From NCBI GenBank assembly GCA_027031185.1, contig JALVEF010000501.1, positions 1-6,788 on the forward strand: a stretch of DNA of 6,788 nucleotides, in the 5' to 3' direction. Under the pieces are notes generated by a model. It was not told where the DNA came from, ran no database searches, and was given only the letters and a program-made list of their open reading frames with translations. Positions 1-6,558 of this stretch are shown one piece after another. Position 1 is the first letter of the stretch. Each line of letters opens with the position of its first letter. The position numbers and the translations under genes are program-made. This stretch comes from Saprospiraceae bacterium (GTDB lineage Bacteria; Bacteroidota; Bacteroidia; Chitinophagales; Saprospiraceae).

Positions 1-198
1 TGGGCAAATTTGCCGCAAATAAACTCGTAAACCGGTTTGATCTGTACATATACCTTCGGCATACACAAAAATGCCTATTTTATCCCTAAAAACAGGAGCA
101 CCCAAACAGTTACATCCACTAAGGGGGGTCTAAATTCCACTTGCTACAACGCATAAGAAGGGTTTTTAGTTCGATTTCCCCCCTCTCCTACTCGCCCG
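1..198. other. Gene-free left flank with two small palindromes
   Basis: I see no convincing gene here. Two short perfect palindromes are visible: GGCAAATTTGCC at 3-14 and AAACCGGTTT at 29-38. They could be operator half-site pairs or chance, because no gene they would control can be seen beyond the left edge. The stretch is A/T-rich compared with the thiolase gene and carries G6 (123-128) and C6 (179-184) runs. A 20-codon ATG frame at 71-133 has no ribosome site or recognisable product and is not called. The end of an upstream gene, if any, lies outside the window. Confidence 0.4.
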
Positions 199-246
199 GG
201 CATCGTGTTCCTATACGCACGGGCGTGCGTATAGGAACACGATGCC
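199..246. repeat. Near-perfect 48-bp palindrome upstream of the thiolase
   Basis: The arms 199-221 and 224-246 are exactly complementary over 23 bases around a 2-base centre (222-223). As RNA or extruded DNA this would be a 22-bp stem with a GGGC loop at 221-224. Pairing stops at 198/247. No T-run follows either arm, so it does not look like an ordinary intrinsic terminator. It lies 75 bp before the thiolase start and upstream of its likely promoter box. It could be a dispersed palindromic element, a dimeric-regulator site or a structure protecting an upstream transcript end. The palindrome itself is directly seen; its role is unknown. Confidence 0.9.
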
Positions 247-303
247 GGCTGTGGGCCCAAAGGATGAATGCATATTTGCCGCGTCCACGGACGTTTTGTG
301 TGC

Positions 304-311
304 TATCTTTA
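304..311 (+). promoter_or_regulatory. Possible -7 box for the thiolase gene
   Basis: TATCTTTA matches the Bacteroidota -7 consensus TAnnTTTG at seven of eight positions and ends only 9 nt before the ATG at 321. No TTG-like -33 element is found about 19 bases further upstream, so the call is weak. If it is used, the transcript would be nearly leaderless. The following GGCCAAAA resembles the segment after the -7 box of the barrel-protein gene at the other end of the window. Confidence 0.35.
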
Positions 312-320
312 CGGCCAAAA

Positions 321-1526
321 ATGCGCACTTCCTATATTGTGGACGCCGTCCGCACACCCATCGGCAAATTCCGCGGCAGTCTTTCGACAATTCGCACCGA
401 TGACTTGGCCGCCCTCCCGATCGAAGCCTTAATGAAACGCCACCCCGACCTGGATCCGGCCCGGATTGACGATGTCATACTGGGATGTGCGAACCAGGCC
501 GGCGAGGACAACCGCAATGTCGCACGGATGGCACTGCTGCTGGCGGGCCTGCCACCCGGTGTGCCCGGCGAAACGGTCAACCGGCTGTGCTCATCCGGCA
601 TGTCGAGTGTCATCCACGCCCACCGCGCCATTATCGCCGGTGACGGCGACCTTTTTATTGCAGGAGGGGTGGAGAATATGACGCGTGGGCCCTGGGTCAT
701 CTCCAAGTCCGCCAAGCCGTTTGGCAATGATGCCCGCTTGTACGACTCCAGCTTCGGCTGGCGCTTCGTCAACCCCAAAATGGAAGCCATGTACGGGACG
801 GAGGCGATGGGCGTCACGGCGGAGAATCTGGTCGAAAAGTACGGCATCAGCCGTGAGGCACAGGACCGTTTCGCCTGGCGGAGCCAAATGAAGGCGGCAC
901 GCGCGCGCGACAACGGCCGCCTGGCGGAGGAGATCATCCCCGTCCGGATACCCGTGCGCAAGGGTGATCCCATTCTGTTTGAGCGGGATGAGTTTATCCG
1001 GCCGGACACGACACCGGAAATACTGGCCAGTTTGCGCCCCGCCTTCAAGCCGGACGGCACGGTGACCGCCGGCAATGCGTCGGGCCTCAACGACGGCGCC
1101 GCGGCCTTGCTCATCGCTTCGGATGAGGCGGTCAAGGCGCATCAGCTGAGTCCCATCGCGCGCATCGTCACCTCGGCCGTGGTGGGCGTCGAACCGCGCA
1201 TTATGGGCATCGGCCCTGTCCATGCCTCCCGCAAGGCGCTCCAAAAGGCCGGGCTGAGGCTTGACGATATGGACGTCATCGAAATCAACGAGGCCTTTGC
1301 CGCCCAGGTGCTGGCCGTTTTACAAGAACTGAATCTGGATCCCGAAGACCCGCGGATCAATCCCAATGGGGGCGCCATTGCGCTGGGCCATCCGCTGGGT
1401 ATGTCCGGCGCCCGCATCTTGCAGACTGCTGCCATCGAATTGCAACGCACGGGCGGGCGCTATGCGCTGGTCGCGCTGTGTGTCGGTGTCGGTCAGGGTT
1501 ATGCGACTATTCTCGAGCGGAGTTGA
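321..1526 (+). CDS. pcaF: Acetyl-CoA C-acyltransferase, 3-oxoadipyl-CoA thiolase type
   Basis: This thiolase of 401 aa is a normal length for the family. It should cleave a 3-oxoacyl-CoA with CoA, releasing acetyl-CoA, in the cytosol. The nucleophile Cys90 sits in NRLCSSGM, NEAFA is at 323-327, His357 is in GHPLGMSGAR, and the second cysteine, Cys387, is in CVGVGQG, so the active site is complete. The block ILGCANQAGEDNRNVARMA (residues 53-71) and GWRFVNP (146-152) are, as I recall them, typical of PcaF/PaaJ, the thiolases of the beta-ketoadipate and phenylacetate pathways, which release succinyl-CoA plus acetyl-CoA. No other pathway gene is nearby, so a general fatty-acid or acetoacetyl-CoA thiolase is possible. 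The start was set at 321 because homology begins there; the open frame back to 141 runs through a palindrome and is not protein-like. It is transcribed towards bamA and ends 157 bp from it. Confidence 0.9.
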   Translation: MRTSYIVDAVRTPIGKFRGSLSTIRTDDLAALPIEALMKRHPDLDPARIDDVILGCANQAGEDNRNVARMALLLAGLPPGVPGETVNRLCSSGMSSVIHAHRAIIAGDGDLFIAGGVENMTRGPWVISKSAKPFGNDARLYDSSFGWRFVNPKMEAMYGTEAMGVTAENLVEKYGISREAQDRFAWRSQMKAARARDNGRLAEEIIPVRIPVRKGDPILFERDEFIRPDTTPEILASLRPAFKPDGTVTAGNASGLNDGAAALLIASDEAVKAHQLSPIARIVTSAVVGVEPRIMGIGPVHASRKALQKAGLRLDDMDVIEINEAFAAQVLAVLQELNLDPEDPRINPNGGAIALGHPLGMSGARILQTAAIELQRTGGRYALVALCVGVGQGYATILERS

Positions 1527-1534
1527 TGCCCTGC

Positions 1535-1592
1535 GTGCCAAAGTGTGTAAGTTTACGCGCCCTTCGGGTCGCGTGAGGTTTGGGTTTGGCAC
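1535..1592 (+). terminator. Nested hairpin after the thiolase, possible terminator
   Basis: An inner hairpin at 1555-1574 pairs ACGCG (1555-1559) with CGCGT (1570-1574), continues through one C/T mismatch and two C-G pairs, and closes on a TTCG tetraloop (1563-1566). An outer inverted repeat, GTGCCAAA (1535-1542) with TTTGGCAC (1585-1592), encloses it. It starts 9 nt past the thiolase stop, in the convergent gap before bamA, where a terminator is expected. There is no clear T-run after it on either strand, so an RNA-end-stabilising structure is as likely as intrinsic termination. Confidence 0.4.
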
Positions 1593-1683
1593 ACCAGCGG
1601 GATTGAGCGTTTTAAGGAGCCCCAATCATAAGCATTCGGGACCAAAACTCCATTCCCAAGGATAGCGCAAAGCAAAATTGGGA

Positions 1684-4227
1684 CTACTCCGGTTCGAAGC
1701 CGATGATGAGGTTGAATTTGCCGTATTTGGAGAAGATGCTCTTGCCGTCGGTAGAGGGCGTCTTGTCAAATCCCAGGCCGTAGTCAAAGCCAATGGTGCC
1801 GAACATGGGCAGGAAGACGCGCAGGCCGACACCGGCAGAACGTTTCAGGTCAAACGGATTGTAAGAGGAGAATTGATCCCAGGCATTGCCGGCTTCCAGG
1901 AAGCTCAACACATACACGGTGGACGAGGGATTGAGCGATACCGGATAGCGAAGCTCCAGGGTATATTTGTTGAAGATAGCCGCGCCGAATCCGTTGGCCG
2001 GGAAGGTGGCCAGGTCGTTGTCATAACCCCGTAAAGTCAGAAACTCGCGGCTGGTAATCTGGAAGGATTGTTGATTAAGGGCGTCTCCCCCCAATTCAAA
2101 GCGCTCAAATGGCGACTGGCCGTGCTTTTGGGTGTATTGCCCGAGATAGCCGAGCTTGGCGCCGGTCTTTAAGACAAATTTATTGCCCAGGGAGGTGTAC
2201 CACTCTGCATTGATGCGAAACTTGATGTATTCGGTGAACTTGTACTTTTCAGACAAGTCGGTCGGCTCCACGGCGCGAAACAGCGAATAAGGCGGCGTGG
2301 CTTTGATCTTGAGAGAGATGCGGGATCCTTTCTCAGGAAACAAGGGGTAACTGATCGTGGAGCGGGTGAAGTCCTGGATGATGGCCAGGTTGTGAAACTT
2401 GCCGGTCTCCAGGGAGCGTCCATCCGGGGTTTGGAAATAGCCGCGCGTCTTCTTCAGCGTGAGCAATTCATAGCTCAGGGCGGTGCTGGCGATGAAGTTG
2501 TCATCGGGAAATTTCAGGCGACGGCCGAGGCTGACGGTATTGTTGAAACTGCGGAAAAAGGACGAGTTGTCCAAGTTCAGTGAGAAGTGTGAGAACGAAG
2601 AGGCCACTGTCAGCGATGTGGGCCGGCGCCCGCCCAGCCACGGCTCGGTAAAAGAGGCCGTGATACTTTTGCGGTAGTTTCCCTGGACTTGCCCGCGGAT
2701 AGACAAGGTCTGGCCGTCACCTTGCGGATAGGGCGTCCAGGTCCCTTTCTTGCGGATGTCGGCGACGGAGAAGTTGCTGAATTTTACGCCCAGGGTGCCG
2801 ATCAGCGAACCGCGATAGTATCGGTCGCCGTATTGTCGGCCGGGCTGATAACCGGCAGACAGTTCGAGCTGGTCGGATGGTTTTTCTTCGACTTCATAGA
2901 CGATATCCACGGTGCCGCGCTGGGGATTGGTAGGTGTTTGGATGTTGAATTTTTCGGGGTCGAAATAGCCGAGGGCAAGTAGTTCGCGCTGGGTCCGGAT
3001 GATGGCGGCCCGAGAAAACTTCTGCCCGGGTTTGGTGCGGATTTCGCGACGGATGACGTGCTCGTGGGTGCGGTCGTTGCCTTTGACGATGACGCGGTCC
3101 ACGGTAAACTGGGGGCCTTCAAATATTTGGAACTCAATATCTACGGAGTCGTTGACGACAGCCGTCTCTACCGGCTCGATGCGAAAAGCCAGGTAGCCGT
3201 TGTCCAGGTAGAGTGAACTGACATCGCGGCCGTCCTGGCTGAAGTGTAAGCGCTTGTTGAGCAGTTCGGTGTCATAGACGTCGCCTTTTTTGATGCCGAG
3301 GACGGCGGCGAGGCGTTTATCATCATAGATGGTATTGCCCTTCCATTTGATATTGCGGAAGTAGTAGCGGTGGCCTTCACGGACGAAAATATGAATATCC
3401 AGCTTACCGTTGGGCAGCCGGACGATGCTGTCGCGCAAGATGCGGGCATCGCGGAACCCGAGTTTGTTGTAGTATGCGATGAGCTTGCGTTTGTCATCCT
3501 CGTATTCGTCGCGAATCAGTTTTGATGAGGCGAGCAAGCGGCGCTGTTCTTTGGTGTCCTTCATCTGCCTGCGTAGTTTGCGGGCCTTGACGGACTTGTT
3601 GCCGTGGAAGATGATGCGGTGGATTTTGACTTTTTTGTGGCGATCCACGGCGATGACGAGCTTGACGGCATTGATTTTGGTGGTGTCGGGTATTTGGGAG
3701 ATATGGACTTTGGCATCGAGGAAGCCCTTGTCCACGTAGTATTCTTTGATTTTTTTGCGGAGCAAGTCTTTGACCTGAGGCGTGACGATAGTGGCCTTGC
3801 GTACTACATTCTTGACGATATCATTGATGTCCTCGTGACGGGATTTTCGGATTTTGCGGAGGATATGGCCGGAAAGTCGGGGCATTTCGCGGACGCGAAT
3901 TTCAAGGAAGGCAATATCAGCGATACGCTTATAGACGGCGATTTGGACATCGGTGAAGAGTTTGATTTTCCATAGTGCCTTGACGGCCTTTTCGGTTTCG
4001 ACGCCGGGGATGCGGATGCGATCGCCCACGCGCAGGCCGGAAATGGCGATGATGGCATTGGCATCACTGAAGTCATTGCCACGCACGCGAATGCCACCGA
4101 TCTCGTATTCGTCCGGCTCCACATAATCCAGTTTGAAACCGGCCGCGGTGGAGTCCGTCTGTCCGGAAAGTTGTGGGAGAAGTGTACTCACCAACAAGAG
4201 GATGAGGAGATATTTTCGAATGTCCAA
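1684..4227 (-). CDS. bamA: Outer membrane protein assembly factor BamA
   Basis: BamA folds and inserts beta-barrel proteins into the outer membrane. The 847-aa product has a signal peptide (hydrophobic core about residues 6-20, likely cleavage after LSG near 22). Five POTRA-like repeats follow, starting near 43, 119, 201, 288 and 374; most begin with an I/V-x-GN-type strand and end with a GF/GY turn (for example KGFLDA, KLGFRDA, DNGYLAF, LGYFD). A C-terminal 16-strand-type barrel starts around 453. It carries FTEPWLGG at 526-533 and the LRGY form of the conserved lid-loop (V/I)RGF motif at 732-735. Length and order fit the family. I chose a TTG start at 4227-4225 because there is no in-frame ATG before the signal peptide; purine-rich AGAGAAG lies just upstream. 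The frame stays open to 4431 but runs through a repeat. The C-terminus, GFEPE, has two residues after the region where an aromatic end is usual. The gene lies 327 bp downstream of uppS, a common Bacteroidota order. Confidence 0.96.
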   Translation of the reverse strand: MDIRKYLLILLLVSTLLPQLSGQTDSTAAGFKLDYVEPDEYEIGGIRVRGNDFSDANAIIAISGLRVGDRIRIPGVETEKAVKALWKIKLFTDVQIAVYKRIADIAFLEIRVREMPRLSGHILRKIRKSRHEDINDIVKNVVRKATIVTPQVKDLLRKKIKEYYVDKGFLDAKVHISQIPDTTKINAVKLVIAVDRHKKVKIHRIIFHGNKSVKARKLRRQMKDTKEQRRLLASSKLIRDEYEDDKRKLIAYYNKLGFRDARILRDSIVRLPNGKLDIHIFVREGHRYYFRNIKWKGNTIYDDKRLAAVLGIKKGDVYDTELLNKRLHFSQDGRDVSSLYLDNGYLAFRIEPVETAVVNDSVDIEFQIFEGPQFTVDRVIVKGNDRTHEHVIRREIRTKPGQKFSRAAIIRTQRELLALGYFDPEKFNIQTPTNPQRGTVDIVYEVEEKPSDQLELSAGYQPGRQYGDRYYRGSLIGTLGVKFSNFSVADIRKKGTWTPYPQGDGQTLSIRGQVQGNYRKSITASFTEPWLGGRRPTSLTVASSFSHFSLNLDNSSFFRSFNNTVSLGRRLKFPDDNFIASTALSYELLTLKKTRGYFQTPDGRSLETGKFHNLAIIQDFTRSTISYPLFPEKGSRISLKIKATPPYSLFRAVEPTDLSEKYKFTEYIKFRINAEWYTSLGNKFVLKTGAKLGYLGQYTQKHGQSPFERFELGGDALNQQSFQITSREFLTLRGYDNDLATFPANGFGAAIFNKYTLELRYPVSLNPSSTVYVLSFLEAGNAWDQFSSYNPFDLKRSAGVGLRVFLPMFGTIGFDYGLGFDKTPSTDGKSIFSKYGKFNLIIGFEPE

Positions 4228-4255
4228 TGGTCTTCTCTTTTGACGTTTGTAAGGG

Positions 4256-4263
4256 CAAAAATG
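4256..4263 (-). promoter_or_regulatory. Weak -7-like box upstream of bamA
   Basis: On the minus strand CATTTTTG matches TAnnTTTG except at the first base and lies 28 nt before the TTG start. No matching -33 element is seen. An A/T inverted repeat (T6-AAC-A6 on the plus strand, 4288-4302) sits between this box and the GTTGAAT array and may help DNA opening or bending. bamA may instead be read through from uppS. Confidence 0.25.
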
Positions 4264-4302
4264 GGGATTTAATTGGGCTTTGGGGTGTTTTTTAACAAAA
4301 AA

Positions 4303-4442
4303 GTTGAATACTGCGTGTTGAATAGCGCCGTCGGCGCTGTTGAATACTTCGTGTTGAATGCTGGCGCGTTGAAATGGCCCCGCACTTACTGTTTGACGGT
4401 CCAAGGTCCAAGGTGCATGGTCAATGGCCACACATCAGGGGT
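4303..4442. repeat. Composite repeat, copy 1: GTTGAAT-hairpin array, linker, GGTCCAN heptamers
   Basis: Written on the plus strand. Part A has five GTTGAA words at 4303, 4317, 4339, 4353 and 4368. The four spacers between them are each self-complementary at the edges: ACTGCGT; AGCGCCGTCGGCGCT (7-bp arms 4324-4330 and 4332-4338 around one T); ACTTCGT; GCTGGCGC. The flanking AAT and GTT can add two A-T pairs and one G-T pair to each stem. Part B is a linker at 4375-4397. Part C is five heptamers at 4398-4432: GGTCCAA twice, GGTGCAT, GGTCAAT and GGCCACA. Part D is the end block CACATCAGGGGT (4431-4442). Copy 2 at 6559-6718 has the same order and orientation. It fills much of the uppS-bamA gap and ends 75 bp before the bamA start. 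The repeat structure is directly seen; its function and family are unknown. Confidence 0.88.
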
Positions 4443-4554
4443 ATTCTCAAACTGACATCCAAACCACACCATGGATGTTCGATATTCCCGAGACTCGTCC
4501 CAAACCTGTACGTAACGAGTGTAATTATGAGACAGAGCCACAAGTTTCGCGTCC
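4443..4554. other. Remainder of the uppS-bamA gap with loose inverted repeats
   Basis: No gene is seen in the stretch just after the uppS stop. Two loose inverted repeats are present: ACATCC (4455-4460) with GGATGT (4473-4478), and ACTCGT (4493-4498) with ACGAGT (4515-4520). Neither is followed by a T-run on the minus strand, so a terminator for uppS is not established. Read-through into bamA is plausible. Confidence 0.35.
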
Positions 4555-5295
4555 CTACTTGAGTTGTTCGCTGGTCTTGCCGAAGCGGCGCTCACGCTGT
4601 TGGAAGACGTAAATGGCCTCGTACAGGTCCTTTTCCATAAAGTCGGGCCAGAAAATCTCAGTGAAATAAAACTCAGAGTAAGCCAGTTGCCAGAGCAAAT
4701 AATTGCTCAGACGGGTCTCGCCACTGGTGCGGATGAGCAATTCGGGATCGGGCATGTCCCGGGTGCAGAGGAAAGAGGCAAAGCGGTCCGCATCCAATTC
4801 ATCCGGGGTGAGATGACCTTCGCGGGCGGCTTCGGCAATGGCGCGGGCGGCGCGGACGATTTCCCAGCGACCGCTATAGTTGAGGGCGAGGGTCAGCTGC
4901 ATGCGGTCGTTGCTGGCGGTTTCGCGGATGGCCTTGCGCATGGCATCGCGGCTACGTGCCGGCAGGCCGTCCAGGTCGCCGATCGTGCGGAGCCGGATAT
5001 TGTTTTTATTGAGGACTTTGATTTCTTTGTGAATGGTCTCGACGAGCAGGCGCATGAGGGCATCCACTTCAAAGGCGGGGCGCTTCCAATTTTCGGTGGA
5101 GAAGGCGTAAAGCGTCAGGTATTCGATGCCGAGTTTGGCACAGGCCTCGGTGATGCGTCGTACCGTCTTGACGCCGGCGCGGTGACCCATCACGCGGGGA
5201 CGGCCTTTGCTTTTGGCCCAACGGCCGTTGCCGTCCATGATGATGGCGATGTGGCGGGGGAGCTTGTTATTGTCAATCAGCGATTCGAAATCCAT
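4555..5295 (-). CDS. uppS: Isoprenyl transferase (undecaprenyl diphosphate synthase)
   Basis: This cis-prenyltransferase condenses isopentenyl diphosphate onto farnesyl diphosphate to make undecaprenyl diphosphate, the lipid carrier for peptidoglycan and surface glycans, at the cytoplasmic face of the inner membrane. The 246-aa product is the usual size. Visible family motifs are MDGNGRWA (residues 20-27, catalytic Asp21 binding Mg and diphosphate), GHRAG (37-41), YAFSTENW (63-70), LNYSGRWEI (138-146), and DPELLIRTSGETRLSN (183-198) with substrate-binding Arg189 and Arg195, then LLWQLAYSEFYF with Glu208. All key residues are intact. The ATG at 5295 was chosen because homology starts within a dozen residues; an upstream in-frame TTG at 5316 lies inside the likely -7 box. 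It is followed by bamA on the same strand and preceded, 117 bp away, by the barrel-like protein gene. A dedicated promoter candidate lies directly upstream. Confidence 0.97.
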   Translation of the reverse strand: MDFESLIDNNKLPRHIAIIMDGNGRWAKSKGRPRVMGHRAGVKTVRRITEACAKLGIEYLTLYAFSTENWKRPAFEVDALMRLLVETIHKEIKVLNKNNIRLRTIGDLDGLPARSRDAMRKAIRETASNDRMQLTLALNYSGRWEIVRAARAIAEAAREGHLTPDELDADRFASFLCTRDMPDPELLIRTSGETRLSNYLLWQLAYSEFYFTEIFWPDFMEKDLYEAIYVFQQRERRFGKTSEQLK

Positions 5296-5300
5296 TGGGG

Positions 5301-5345
5301 AACTTTGCACAAGCAAAGTTAGGGGATTTTCGGCTTATGCGAAAA
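5301..5345 (-). promoter_or_regulatory. uppS promoter with two overlapping inverted repeats
   Basis: On the minus strand TAACTTTG (5321-5314) is a perfect match to the Bacteroidota -7 consensus TAnnTTTG. A TTTC (5344-5341), one base off the TTTG -33 element, is placed 19 nt upstream. The box ends 18 nt before the uppS ATG. It overlaps an inverted repeat with 8-bp arms, AACTTTGC (5301-5308) and GCAAAGTT (5313-5320), loop ACAA. A second one, TTTTCG (5327-5332) with CGAAAA (5340-5345), spans the -33 to spacer region. Such placement suits repressor binding or an early hairpin; regulation is inference. Confidence 0.55.
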
Positions 5346-5347
5346 GC

Positions 5348-5410
5348 AGCCGGAGTTAACGAACGCCGGTTAGCGATTGCAGATCTTGGGCTTACTCAAA
5401 AACTCCGGCT
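5348..5410 (-). other. 10-bp inverted repeat bracketing the gap after the barrel-protein gene
   Basis: AGCCGGAGTT (5348-5357) is perfectly complementary to AACTCCGGCT (5401-5410), with a 43-nt loop. On the minus strand the first arm starts 2 nt after the TAA stop of the upstream gene, and the second arm is followed by GCTTTTCG, where the uppS -33 region begins. It could be a long-loop terminator or processing structure separating the two genes. The large loop makes intrinsic termination uncertain. Confidence 0.4.
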
Positions 5411-5412
5411 TG

Positions 5413-6477
5413 TTAAAAGCGGACGCCGATGCCGACGGAGGGGCCGCCGTAGGCGGCGAAGGTATAGGCACCTTGCAGATAGAAGCGGCCCAGGTGCAGC
5501 CGGCCCCCCACTTCCACTTTGACGCGCGAATAGGCCGTGGCGGATGATACGGGATCTGTCAGGTCTTTGGCACGGATGCCGACCAGGGCACCGGGGACAG
5601 TGACAAAGACGGGATAGGTACCCAGGACGCGAAAGGCGGTATGCCCGCGGTTGATACCGGCGCCGGCAAAGACGGAGAGTATGCCCAGCTGCTTGCCGGC
5701 ATAGGCGGCGGCATAATAACCCAGGTAGTCAATGCGAATCCGCTGATCGTCATAGGGGCCCTGGGCATCGGATGTCAAGGGCAAATAGACCGTGGCATCA
5801 TCCGGGCGGACGTTCAGGTCCGCCCGTGCATGCATCACATAAGCGCCGGCCTGGATATGCAGGTCGAGTGGCAAAGATTCCAACGCCGGCCAAAGCGCAT
5901 TGAGCCTTAGCTGCATTTCGGGGCCGGCCAACCATATCCGGACGTCCGATTCGGGGATATATACGGGCGGGATGAGGCGAATACGGGCATCGCCGATCCG
6001 CCCGCTGTATGCCAATTGCATATAGGGCAAGGGAAGCGATTTCTTTTCAGATCCCGGTTGGGTGCGGATGGAGAAGTAGCGCAAATTGCCGACGCCGTAT
6101 TTGGACACCAGGGCAATGGACGAGGAGTCACCGAAGGCTGTCTGGGCAGTGGTCTGGTCAGCGGATGCCGGTTCGACGGATTCCAACGATAAGTCACGGA
6201 CGTCAAATTGTCTGTCCCGGGAGGGAATATAGACGGGCAGGTAGTGCACCGACAGACTGAAATGTTTGTCATCGCGGGGGCGCGATGACAAGGGCAAACC
6301 GCCGTTATTGGCTGCCGTCATCAAGGCACGGTTGACGGGCAGGAGATAGGCATTGACGAGTTTTTCCCCATCGGCGACGCCTCCCTGGATGAGTTTGCCG
6401 ACGCCGACAAGCTTTTGGGCGTGCAGGAGTGGCGCGAGTATCAGGAGCGCCAGGAGCGTGGCAAGTCTGGTGTGCAT
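5413..6477 (-). CDS. Exported beta-barrel-like protein of unknown function (DUF6588-like layout)
   Basis: I cannot name this 354-aa protein. It has a clear signal peptide: MHTR, a hydrophobic stretch at about 6-19, and a likely cut after LLHA (20/21). The mature part is rich in alternating hydrophobic strands with turns, for example 245-275 and 318-354, and ends VGIGVRF with a terminal Phe, a common signal of outer-membrane barrels recognised by BamA. The early segment DGEKLVNAYLLPVNRAL (36-52), then NNGG, then FSLSVHYLPVYIP (73-85), resembles my memory of the Bacteroidota DUF6588 family; this is a weak match that needs a profile search. The start at 6477 is an ATG directly before the signal peptide and 11 nt after a perfect -7 box. 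The open frame continues to 6786 through a repeat and is not counted. Sitting upstream of uppS and bamA suggests an envelope role, possibly as a BamA client. Confidence 0.8.
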   Translation of the reverse strand: MHTRLATLLALLILAPLLHAQKLVGVGKLIQGGVADGEKLVNAYLLPVNRALMTAANNGGLPLSSRPRDDKHFSLSVHYLPVYIPSRDRQFDVRDLSLESVEPASADQTTAQTAFGDSSSIALVSKYGVGNLRYFSIRTQPGSEKKSLPLPYMQLAYSGRIGDARIRLIPPVYIPESDVRIWLAGPEMQLRLNALWPALESLPLDLHIQAGAYVMHARADLNVRPDDATVYLPLTSDAQGPYDDQRIRIDYLGYYAAAYAGKQLGILSVFAGAGINRGHTAFRVLGTYPVFVTVPGALVGIRAKDLTDPVSSATAYSRVKVEVGGRLHLGRFYLQGAYTFAAYGGPSVGIGVRF

Positions 6478-6480
6478 CTT

Positions 6481-6496
6481 TTTGGCGCCAAAGTTA
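6481..6496 (-). promoter_or_regulatory. -7 box and palindrome upstream of the barrel-protein gene
   Basis: The minus strand carries TAACTTTG (6496-6489), a perfect TAnnTTTG, ending 11 nt before the ATG at 6477. Its TTTG is the left half of the perfect 12-bp palindrome TTTGGCGCCAAA (6481-6492). No TTG-like -33 element is seen at the usual distance. Initiation a few bases downstream would give an almost leaderless mRNA. The same TAACTTTG box, also embedded in an inverted repeat, precedes uppS. Confidence 0.5.
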
Positions 6497-6558
6497 GACG
6501 GGCCTTTGGCGTGGTTTTGTGAGCCGGCACACAGAGGGTGGTGATCGTGGATAATTAA

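Noticed and set aside
71..133. 20-codon ATG frame in the left flank
   Set aside because: It has no ribosome site, recognisable motif or supporting context; a frame this short is expected by chance.
163..190. tRNA T-loop-like GTTCGATT at 169-176
   Set aside because: The flanking bases cannot form the 5-bp T stem, and no acceptor, D or anticodon arms are found on either side.
141..320. Sixty-codon N-terminal extension of the thiolase frame
   Set aside because: It runs through the 48-bp palindrome, resembles no thiolase N-terminus, and the family sequence begins at the ATG at 321.
4303..4374. CRISPR-like array of GTTGAAT words and spacers
   Set aside because: The words are only 7 bp and the spacers 7-18 nt and self-complementary. 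CRISPR repeats and spacers are far longer, and no cas gene is present.
4228..4431. Upstream extension of the bamA frame from a GTG
   Set aside because: It translates the composite repeat and would put 68 residues before a clear signal peptide.
4564..5322. Long open frame on the plus strand, antisense to uppS
   Set aside because: It lies entirely opposite uppS, which has all family motifs. Its product has low-complexity Gly/Ala/Asp composition typical of a shadow frame.
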